Assembly (NCBI GenBank): GCA_012841255.1
Contig: DUUZ01000140.1
Coordinates: 1-6,998, forward strand
DNA length: 6,998 nt
DNA from: Clostridiaceae bacterium
GTDB taxonomy: Bacteria; Bacillota; Clostridia; Saccharofermentanales; DTU023
Direction of reading: 5' to 3'
Part shown: positions 1 to 4,739 of the stretch, one piece after another
Position numbering within the stretch: position 1 is the first letter of the stretch
How the letters are laid out: each line of letters starts with the position of its first letter
The notes under the pieces: generated by a model
The model's input: only the letters and a program-made list of their open reading frames with translations
Databases searched by the model: none
What the model was told of the DNA's origin: nothing
Program-made: the position numbers and the translations under genes

Positions 1-480
1 AATCAATTGGGGAAAGAAGCTGACATACATTAGAAAGTAAAAAGGATTCTTCTCAACTTCCACTTCCCGCCGGTAGACATCAACCACATAGGAGAGGATC
101 TGGAAGGTGTAAAAACTGACCCCGATGGGCAGGGCCAGATGCAGGGGGGCCAGGCGGTCCTGAAAGATCAGGTTCAGGTTGTCAGTGATGAAGCCGCCAT
201 ACTTGAAGAGCATCAGGGGGACCAAAGTCAGGGCCACCCCGCTGATCATGGCGGCGCGCCGCTTGCGGTCATCCTTCAGACGGCCGGTCAGGAGACCTGC
301 CAGATAGCCCGTCATGGCCGTGGAGACCATGATGATGGAAAAGCGCGGCTCTCCCCAGGCGTAAAAGAATAGACTGGCCGCAAGGAGAAGACCGTTCCTC
401 CAGCCGGCGGGCAGGATAAAATAGAGAACCAGGACCGCCGGCAGGAAATAATAGAGAAAGGTCAGGCTTGAAAAGAGCAC
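1..480 (-). CDS. MBOAT-family membrane O-acyltransferase, N-terminal part (truncated by window edge)
   Basis: The reading frame is open from a GTG at 480-478 to the window edge, giving 160 residues with no stop. The sequence is strongly hydrophobic, with likely membrane segments near residues 5-23, 31-41, 47-64, 78-97 and 117-133. It carries the N-terminal hallmarks of AlgI/DltB-like MBOAT proteins: FSSLTFLYYFLP at residues 3-14, LFFYAWGEPRF at 37-47, and LPIGVSFYTFQ followed by SYVVDVYR at 117-137. The family moves acyl groups (often acetyl) across or at the membrane onto extracytoplasmic polysaccharides or teichoic acids; the substrate here is unknown. The catalytic His lies in the C-terminal half, outside the window. 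The GTG start is chosen because GGAGG (486-490) sits 5 bases upstream and no ATG occurs before residue 51. It begins 18 bases after the lipoprotein stop, so the two are probably co-transcribed. Confident on family, not on substrate. Confidence 0.9.
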   Translation of the reverse strand, partial: MLFSSLTFLYYFLPAVLVLYFILPAGWRNGLLLAASLFFYAWGEPRFSIIMVSTAMTGYLAGLLTGRLKDDRKRRAAMISGVALTLVPLMLFKYGGFITDNLNLIFQDRLAPLHLALPIGVSFYTFQILSYVVDVYRREVEVEKNPFYFLMYVSFFPQLI

Positions 481-485
481 AAGCG

Positions 486-490
486 CCTCC
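486..490 (-). promoter_or_regulatory. Ribosome binding site for the MBOAT gene
   Basis: A perfect GGAGG on the minus strand lies 5 bases before the GTG at 480-478. It decides the non-ATG start of the MBOAT reading frame and sits in the 18-base gap after the lipoprotein stop codon. Confidence 0.8.
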
Positions 491-498
491 GCGAAATC

Positions 499-999
499 TT
501 AGCTGACGGGCGTAAAGCCTGAGGCTTCCAGAATCGAGCTGACTTCATCCGGGGATCCCATGACAAAGAGCACAGTCTGCCCCTTGGTTGCAGCGGTCAT
601 GGCATCAGCACCGACACAGATCCACTTGCGAAGATCGGCCTTGGACGAAAGTTCCTTGGCAAAGCCGTCAGCATCTTCACCGGCGGCCAGACGGAACATG
701 CCCATGGCAAAGGGATGGACGTTGATCATGGGATGCAGGGCATAGCCTTCCTCAAAGCTGCCGTCGATGGACTCGGCACCGATCAGCCAGCCCGCCTCTT
801 CCTGGTTGACGGGATCAAACATGAAGGAATCGCCCAGCATCTCCTCATTCCCGGATTTTTCCAGGATCTGGGTGAAGAGGTCTTTCAGTTCAATCTCTTC
901 CTCGGAGGGTTCTGTTGCAGGCCCGTCTGTCTTGGGCTGGCAGGCGGCAACGGTGAAGACCAGGGCCAGAAGAAGCAGAATAGCAAGTGTTTTTTTCAT
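499..999 (-). CDS. Small secreted lipoprotein, possibly DUF4358-like
   Basis: This encodes 166 residues. The N-terminus is a lipoprotein signal peptide: basic MKKT, a Leu/Val/Ala-rich core, and the lipobox VAAC with the lipidated cysteine at residue 20. An acidic linker rich in Glu, Pro and Thr follows (about 22-40), then a globular domain. The segment around residues 85-100 (ALHPMINVHPFAMGMFRL) and the C-terminal part with KWICVGADAM and GQTVLFVMGSPDEV resemble, from memory, the DUF4358 proteins of Clostridia; this was not checked against a profile. Cys20 would anchor it to the outer face of the membrane. No catalytic motif is visible and the function is unknown. An AGGAG (1006-1010) lies 6 bases before the ATG, supporting the start. 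It is the first gene after the trmD gap and sits 18 bases ahead of the MBOAT gene, which suggests a role with that acyltransferase. Certain as a lipoprotein, tentative on domain. Confidence 0.85.
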   Translation of the reverse strand: MKKTLAILLLLALVFTVAACQPKTDGPATEPSEEEIELKDLFTQILEKSGNEEMLGDSFMFDPVNQEEAGWLIGAESIDGSFEEGYALHPMINVHPFAMGMFRLAAGEDADGFAKELSSKADLRKWICVGADAMTAATKGQTVLFVMGSPDEVSSILEASGFTPVS

Positions 1000-1023
1000 A
1001 ATTTACTCCTTAACATAGATAAG

Positions 1024-1042
1024 GGCGGACACTTTGCCCGCC
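1024..1042 (-). other. Hairpin between trmD and the lipoprotein gene
   Basis: On minus-strand RNA, GGCGGGC and GUCCGCC can form a 7-base-pair stem (one G-U pair) around a 5-base loop, about 38 bases after the trmD stop. The following bases are CUUAUCUAUG, not a U-run, so this is not a typical intrinsic terminator. It may be a weak terminator, an RNA-processing site or a 3'-end stabiliser for the trmD operon. No convincing promoter for the lipoprotein gene was found in the rest of the gap (1000-1080). Confidence 0.45.
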
Positions 1043-1080
1043 ACTTCTTAAGACGCTCTTCAACATGACCGGTTACCCTG

Positions 1081-1872
1081 TCAATCGGACGAATTCAAGG
1101 AGCTTCCTTCCTCTTCTCCTGAGCAGTCTTCACAAGAGGGGAGTCTTTCTTTCATCTTTTCGGCCAGATCCTCCCAGACCGCAAGATTAACGGCACGCTT
1201 TTCCAAAAGCTGCGGTTTCTTTTTCAGGGTTTCCGAAAGCGCCATGACCTCCCGCTCCCGGTCAATCTTGGCCTGGTGGCCGGACAGGAGCACTGAAGGC
1301 ACCTCCCGCCCCCTCCAGACCGCCGGCCGGGTATAAGGCGGCCATTCCAGAAGGCCGTCAGAAAATGACTCCAGCTGCCAGGCTTCCTCATCAGGGAGAA
1401 CCCCCGGGACCAGGCGGCTGATGGCATCGATCATGACTGCGGCGGCCAGTTCGCCGCCGGTCAGGATAAAGTTGCCGATGGAAACCTCCTCGGCCCCGAT
1501 CTCATCGATGACCCGCCGGTCGATGCCCTCATAATGACCGCAGATCAGGGTCACTTTCTCTTCCTGGGAAAGCTCCAGGGCCAGGGCCTGGTCAAAGACC
1601 CGGCCGGCTGGAGACAGATAGAGGGTTCTCCCCTCTTCCCCTTTGACGGATTTCCAGGCCTGGTAGACCGGCTCGCACATCATGACCATGCCCCGGCCGC
1701 CTCCGTAAGGGGAATCATCAGCCTGGCCGTAATCATTGACAGCAAAATCCCGGATCTGGACGGGCACCACTTCAATCAGGCCGCGGGCCAAGGCCCGGCC
1801 GGTAATACTGTGGTCCAGGGCCCCCATGATCTGATCGGGGAATAGCGTAAGGATTGAAAAAGAAAGGGCCAT
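1081..1872 (-). CDS. trmD: tRNA (guanine-N1-)-methyltransferase, G37
   Basis: TrmD uses S-adenosylmethionine to make m1G37 beside the anticodon, which prevents +1 frameshifting. The 263-residue protein has the SPOUT trefoil-knot motifs in order: SPYGGGRGMVMM (residues 54-65), YLSPAGR (85-91), GHYEGIDRR (112-120), IGNFILTGGEL (132-142) and SRLVPGVL (152-159), with Arg153 matching E. coli Arg154. DGLLE and YTRP follow (172-183), then the PSVLLSGHQAKI segment (192-203) of the C-terminal domain. The catalytic Asp169 of E. coli aligns with Glu168 here. The last 20 or so residues form an acidic, Ser-rich tail with two cysteines, a little longer than usual. The ATG start shares its A with the rimM TGA stop (1872), and only a weak AGAG is present upstream, so translation is probably coupled to rimM. 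It is likely the last gene of the ylxM-ffh operon. Confidence 0.97.
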   Translation of the reverse strand: MALSFSILTLFPDQIMGALDHSITGRALARGLIEVVPVQIRDFAVNDYGQADDSPYGGGRGMVMMCEPVYQAWKSVKGEEGRTLYLSPAGRVFDQALALELSQEEKVTLICGHYEGIDRRVIDEIGAEEVSIGNFILTGGELAAAVMIDAISRLVPGVLPDEEAWQLESFSDGLLEWPPYTRPAVWRGREVPSVLLSGHQAKIDREREVMALSETLKKKPQLLEKRAVNLAVWEDLAEKMKERLPSCEDCSGEEEGSSLNSSD

Positions 1873-2420
1873 CAGGCTTCTCTGTTGGTCCGGTAGAGCT
1901 CCAGGAGGCCGTCGGGCAAAAGGACTTCCATCTGCCCCGCATCGGCATCTGTCTTCAGGATGATGGAGCGGAGAAAGGGAATCAGGACATCCTTGTCCCC
2001 CTCCTGCCGGACAATCAGGATCTCCCCGCTTCCGGCGTCCAGGATGTCGAAGATCCGACCCAGGGGACCGGCCTTCCGGTCTGTGACTGCAAGGCCGATC
2101 AGATCACCGTAATAGAACTCATCATCGCTTTCCAAAGCCAGAGCATTCTCTCTTTTGACCGCCAGATAGCGGCCGGAAAGGGCCCGGACCCGGTCACGGC
2201 TTTCAATTCCTGAAAAAGAAAGAAGAAGCCCTTTGTCTGTCGGGCGGGCTCCGGAGAGGGAAAGACGTTCCAGGGGCTTCCCCTCCGCATCCTCCAGGAG
2301 ATAGCAGGTGAGCCCCTCAAAAAAGCGTGTGTCATCGTCGGTCAGACTCTTGACCAGAATCTCCCCTCCCGTTCCGTGGGGGCGCTGACACACGCCGATG
2401 ATGAGATAGGGGCGTTTCAT
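1872..2420 (-). CDS. rimM: 16S rRNA processing / 30S maturation factor RimM
   Basis: RimM binds free 30S subunits through protein S19 and helps the 16S rRNA 3' (head) domain mature. The 182-residue product has the usual two-part layout: an N-terminal beta-barrel domain with IGVCQRPHGTGGEILVKSLTDD (residues 8-29), then a C-terminal PRC-barrel beginning near EFYYGDLIGLAV (about 100-111). The length is normal for the family (about 165-185). The ATG overlaps the khpA stop in an ATGA arrangement (2417-2420), and the stop overlaps the trmD start by one base. No clear Shine-Dalgarno sequence precedes it, so it probably depends on ribosomes that finish khpA. rpsP, khpA, rimM and trmD together form the well-known ribosome-maturation block. 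No key feature appears to be missing. Confidence 0.96.
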   Translation of the reverse strand: MKRPYLIIGVCQRPHGTGGEILVKSLTDDDTRFFEGLTCYLLEDAEGKPLERLSLSGARPTDKGLLLSFSGIESRDRVRALSGRYLAVKRENALALESDDEFYYGDLIGLAVTDRKAGPLGRIFDILDAGSGEILIVRQEGDKDVLIPFLRSIILKTDADAGQMEVLLPDGLLELYRTNREA

Positions 2421-2647
2421 GAAAGGATATCAACCGAGATGCGCTTGTTGTCCATGGCACCCTTGGCCTTCATGATGGCCCGGACAGCGTGGGCCCTGCG
2501 GCCTCCGCGTCCGATCACACGGCCGATGTCCTCGGGGTGGGCCGTCACGGTCAGGACGATTTCCCGCCCCTTCATCTCCTGGCCGATTTCCAGATCTTCC
2601 GGATGCTGGACCAGGGGTTCAATGATGGCTTTCAACAGTTCTTTCAT
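2417..2647 (-). CDS. khpA: KH-domain RNA-binding protein KhpA (YlqC family)
   Basis: This 76-residue protein is a single type II KH domain. The RNA-binding GXXG loop is VIGRGGRRAHAVR (residues 44-56, loop GRGG at 46-49), flanked by the EIVLTVTAHPEDIG strand-turn and a C-terminal KRISVDIL strand. In streptococci and other Bacillota, KhpA pairs with KhpB/Jag to bind many RNAs and influence cell elongation and division; that role is taken from the family and not shown here. The length equals the usual 75-80 residues. GGAG (2654-2657), inside the end of rpsP, lies 6 bases before the ATG. The gap to the rpsP stop is 3 bases, and its own TGA overlaps the rimM ATG, so it is translated as part of a tightly packed unit between rpsP and rimM. 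Confidence 0.95.
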   Translation of the reverse strand: MKELLKAIIEPLVQHPEDLEIGQEMKGREIVLTVTAHPEDIGRVIGRGGRRAHAVRAIMKAKGAMDNKRISVDILS

Positions 2648-2650
2648 GGT

Positions 2651-2896
2651 TTACTCCAAAATTCCGTTGTATTTGAGGAGCTTTTTAACGGTATCGGTGG
2701 GCTGGGCGCCCTTGGCGATCCAGTCCTTGACCTTGTCGGCGTCGACCTTGAAGGTGGACGGGTCGGTGTGGGGGTCATAGGTGCCGATCTCCTCAATGAA
2801 ACGGCCGTCACGCGGCGAACGCGCATCCGCGACCACCACGCGGTAATAAGGTTGTTTTTTCTTGCCTACTCGTTTGAGGCGGATTTTTACTGCCAT
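2651..2896 (-). CDS. rpsP: 30S ribosomal protein bS16
   Basis: This encodes 81 residues of bS16, a primary-to-intermediate assembly protein that binds the 5' domain of 16S rRNA. The conserved N-terminus MAVKIRLKRVGKKKQPYYR and the following VVADARSPRDGRFIEEIGTYDP block are intact, as is the C-terminal VKKLLKYNGI helix. A longer frame opens at a TTG (2908-2906), but that codon lies inside the strong GGAGG ribosome-binding site (2906-2902). The ATG at 2896-2894 sits 5 bases downstream of that site and gives the family's normal N-terminus, so the shorter form is correct. It follows ffh after 55 bases containing a hairpin, and khpA begins 3 bases after its stop. No paralogue or truncation is visible. 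Confidence 0.98.
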   Translation of the reverse strand: MAVKIRLKRVGKKKQPYYRVVVADARSPRDGRFIEEIGTYDPHTDPSTFKVDADKVKDWIAKGAQPTDTVKKLLKYNGILE

Positions 2897-2901
2897 AATT
2901 T

Positions 2902-2906
2902 CCTCC
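2902..2906 (-). promoter_or_regulatory. Ribosome binding site for rpsP
   Basis: A perfect GGAGG lies 5 bases before the ATG at 2896-2894. It rules out the in-frame TTG at 2908-2906, which overlaps the site by one base. Confidence 0.85.
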
Positions 2907-2924
2907 AAAGGTGAAATAATCTAT

Positions 2925-2949
2925 CTTCTCGGGCCTTTGCCCGTGGAAG
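2925..2949 (-). promoter_or_regulatory. Two-part hairpin in the ffh-rpsP gap
   Basis: In minus-strand RNA, CGGGC and GCCCG pair around the tetraloop AAAG (2930-2943). The flanking CUUC and GAAG (2946-2949 and 2925-2928) can add four more pairs across a small internal loop. It lies 2 bases after the ffh stop and is followed by AUAGAUUAUUUC rather than a U-run, so it is not a standard terminator. It could be an RNA-processing point, a 3'-end protector for ffh, or a control element that sets different ffh and rpsP levels. The structure is seen directly; its function is inferred. Confidence 0.5.
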
Positions 2950-2951
2950 TC

Positions 2952-4298
2952 CTAAAAGCCCATGTTTCCGAAGGGCATCCGGGGCCTGCGGCGCTTGCCG
3001 CCCTGGCCGAACATGCCGAACTGTTTCATCATCTTGACCATATCGTCGTACTGGCGGACCACCCGGTTGACATCCGAGACCTCCGCCCCGCTGCCGGCTG
3101 CAATCCGGCGGCGGCGGGAGGCGTTCAGGAGCTTGGGGTTCTCCCGCTCCCTGACCGTCATGGACTGGATGATGGCCCGGGTCTTCAAAAGACCCTTCTC
3201 GTCGACATCGACATTGCCCAGTTTGCTGCCCAGGCCGGGCACCATGGAGAGCATCTCTTTCATGGAGCCCATACCCTGGATCTGTTCCAGCTGCTCCAGC
3301 ATGTCCTGCATGGTAAAGGTATTCTTCTTCAGCCTCTCCAGGGTCTTTTGGGCCTGCTTCTCGTCCAGGGCCTCCGAGGCCTTCTCGATCAGGGTCAGAA
3401 CATCGCCCATGCCCAGGATCCGGGAGGCCAGGCGGTCGGGATGGAAGATCTCCAGATCCCCCACTTTCTCCCCGGTCCCGATCATTTTGATAGGTTTGCC
3501 GGTCATCCGCCGGATGGACAGGGCTGCACCGCCCCGGGCGTCGCCGTCCAGCTTGGTCATGATGAAGCCGTCCAGGCCGATCTCCGCATCGAAGGAGCGG
3601 GCGATCTCCACCGCTTCCTGGCCGATCATGGCATCCACGATCAGGAGCCGTTCGTCGGGCAGGACCGCCTTGTTGATAGCCCGCAATTCGTCCATCAGGT
3701 CTTGGTCCACCGTCATACGGCCGGCCGTGTCGACAATCATGGTGTCGCACATCATGTAGCGGGCCCGTTCCCTGCCGGCCAGGGCCAGGCGGGCAGCGTT
3801 CTTCTCTTGCGGCTCGATATAGTATTCAACCCCGACCTGTCCGGCCAGAATCTTCAGCTGTTCCTGGGCCGCCGGCCGGTGAACGTCTACGGAGACCAGA
3901 ATGGGCTTCTTGCCCCGGTCTTTCAGATGGAGGGCCAGCTTGGCTGCAGTCGTCGTCTTACCGGTCCCCTGGAGGCCGTAGAGCATGATGACGGTAAAGC
4001 CCGAGGGCGAGACTGCCAGCTTCTCTTCTGTCCCCAGGATGCTGACCAGGGCTTCGTGGACAATCTTGACCACCTGCTGGCCGGGGGTCAGGCTTTCCAT
4101 GACCTCGGCCCCCCTGGCTTTTTCTCCGATCTCATCCGCCAGATCCTTGACCACCTGGTAGTTGACGTCGGCTTCCAGCAAAGCCAGGCGGATTTCCCGC
4201 ATCATGTCCTTGATGTCTTTTTCAGTCACCCGGCTCTTGCCGCGCATGGCGTCGGCCACCCGGCTCAATCTTGAACTCAAACTCTCAAATAAGGCCAT
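2952..4298 (-). CDS. ffh: Signal recognition particle GTPase Ffh (SRP54)
   Basis: Ffh binds 4.5S/6S SRP RNA and nascent hydrophobic signal sequences, then docks with FtsY at the membrane. The 448-residue protein has the N helical bundle (about 1-95), the G domain with P-loop GLQGTGKTTT (108-117), DVHRPAAQEQL (138-148), DTAGR (190-194), DAMIGQ (222-227), TKLDGDARGGAA (248-259) and GTGEK (274-278), and the conserved linker HPDRLASRILGMGD. The M domain (about 328-430) is Met-rich, with SRRRRIAAGSG (394-404) for SRP RNA contact, ending in a Gly/Arg/Met tail. Length is typical. Residue 225 is Ile, where Ffh and FtsY normally have Thr (DAMTGQ or DATTGQ). The ATG lies inside the end of ylxM (14-base overlap), and AGAGGA (4305-4310) precedes it by 6 bases, so it is co-expressed and probably coupled with ylxM. 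Confidence 0.98.
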   Translation of the reverse strand: MALFESLSSRLSRVADAMRGKSRVTEKDIKDMMREIRLALLEADVNYQVVKDLADEIGEKARGAEVMESLTPGQQVVKIVHEALVSILGTEEKLAVSPSGFTVIMLYGLQGTGKTTTAAKLALHLKDRGKKPILVSVDVHRPAAQEQLKILAGQVGVEYYIEPQEKNAARLALAGRERARYMMCDTMIVDTAGRMTVDQDLMDELRAINKAVLPDERLLIVDAMIGQEAVEIARSFDAEIGLDGFIMTKLDGDARGGAALSIRRMTGKPIKMIGTGEKVGDLEIFHPDRLASRILGMGDVLTLIEKASEALDEKQAQKTLERLKKNTFTMQDMLEQLEQIQGMGSMKEMLSMVPGLGSKLGNVDVDEKGLLKTRAIIQSMTVRERENPKLLNASRRRRIAAGSGAEVSDVNRVVRQYDDMVKMMKQFGMFGQGGKRRRPRMPFGNMGF

Positions 4299-4686
4299 GG
4301 ATCATCCTCTTGTGTTCATTCTCTTCAGTGCCCGGACGGATACTGGCAAGAAGTTCCGAAAGGCAAAGCCTCAAGGCTTCCCTGTCATCTGCTTCTTCCC
4401 GGTCCAGGGCACGGAGAATCAGTTTTTCAATCTGGCGGTCCCGGGCGGACAGGGCCAAAGCCTCTTCCAGCTCCGAAAGCCGGGCGGTCCCCCGGCGGAT
4501 CTGGTCGTGGACACCCTGCCTTGAGAGACCGGTTTCGTCGGCAATCTCCGACAAGGACCAGTCCTCATTGTAATAAAGCGATAAAACACCCCTTTGCCGC
4601 TCGCTCAAAAGTTCACCGTAATAGTCAAGCCACAGGCAGATATCGGTGTGGGAGGGCTCAGGCGCATGTTCACTTCTTTTGGACAT
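4285..4686 (-). CDS. ylxM: YlxM/p13-like helix-turn-helix protein, SRP-associated
   Basis: This 133-residue protein belongs to the YlxM (UPF0122) family, almost always encoded beside ffh. The core LDYYGELLSERQRGVLSLYY (residues 20-39) and the sigma-70 region-4-like helix-turn-helix, DWSLSEIADETGLSRQGVHDQIRR (42-65), are clear. A charged helical C-terminus follows. In streptococci the homologue has been reported to associate with SRP components and affect their GTPase activity; DNA binding is suggested by the fold but unproven. The protein is slightly longer than the usual 105-120 residues, from both ends. The ATG at 4686-4684 has no Shine-Dalgarno sequence and coincides with the predicted transcription start of the promoter just upstream, so it appears to be read from a leaderless mRNA. 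No other ATG occurs before the conserved core. It overlaps ffh by 14 bases and is the first gene of its operon. Confidence 0.94.
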   Translation of the reverse strand: MSKRSEHAPEPSHTDICLWLDYYGELLSERQRGVLSLYYNEDWSLSEIADETGLSRQGVHDQIRRGTARLSELEEALALSARDRQIEKLILRALDREEADDREALRLCLSELLASIRPGTEENEHKRMIHGLI

Positions 4687-4692
4687 GGAGCC

Positions 4693-4721
4693 AGTATATC
4701 CGCGGGCCCCATCTCTGTCAA
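4693..4721 (-). promoter_or_regulatory. Sigma-70/sigma-A promoter for the ylxM-ffh operon
   Basis: On the minus strand, the -35 box TTGACA (4721-4716) is a perfect consensus, the spacer is exactly 17 bases (4715-4699), and the -10 box TATACT (4698-4693) matches TATAAT at five of six positions. No extended -10 TG is present, and the spacer is GC-rich. Six bases (GGCTCC) separate the -10 from the ylxM ATG, placing +1 on or next to the A of that ATG. The promoter lies in the 53-base gap after ftsY, so ylxM, ffh and the genes beyond can be transcribed independently of smc-ftsY. Confidence 0.85.
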
Positions 4722-4737
4722 GTGTTTTAGTTGACAG
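4715..4737 (-). repeat. Inverted repeat overlapping the -35 box (possible operator)
   Basis: CTGTCAA and TTGACAG form a perfect 7-base inverted repeat separated by 9 bases (CTAAAACAC). The downstream arm contains the -35 hexamer TTGACA, and the upstream arm starts 2 bases after the ftsY stop codon. A regulator binding here would block the promoter. Alternatively the RNA forms a weak hairpin at the ftsY 3' end, but no U-run follows, so it is not a normal terminator. Spacing does not match the TnrA/GlnR or LexA sites I know. Confidence 0.5.
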
Positions 4738-4739
4738 TC

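Noticed and set aside
139..372. A 77-codon plus-strand frame near the start of the window
   Set aside because: It is antisense to the clearly hydrophobic MBOAT reading frame and its product resembles no known protein.
1024..1042. Intrinsic terminator after trmD
   Set aside because: The stem is GC-rich but short and no U-run follows, so I list it only as a hairpin of uncertain role.
2897..2908. Upstream TTG start that would add four residues to bS16
   Set aside because: The TTG overlaps the GGAGG ribosome-binding site, while the ATG at 2896 has ideal spacing and gives the conserved N-terminus.
2887..3750. A 287-codon minus-strand frame overlapping ffh in another phase
   Set aside because: The product is Gly/Arg/Asp-rich filler typical of an out-of-frame reading of a GC-rich gene; ffh in the correct frame is intact with no frameshift.
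2862..4274. A 470-codon plus-strand open frame antisense to ffh
   Set aside because: It lies directly opposite a fully conserved ffh, has a low-complexity His/Gly/Leu/Gln-rich product with no recognisable domain, and such long antisense frames are expected from GC-rich codon bias.
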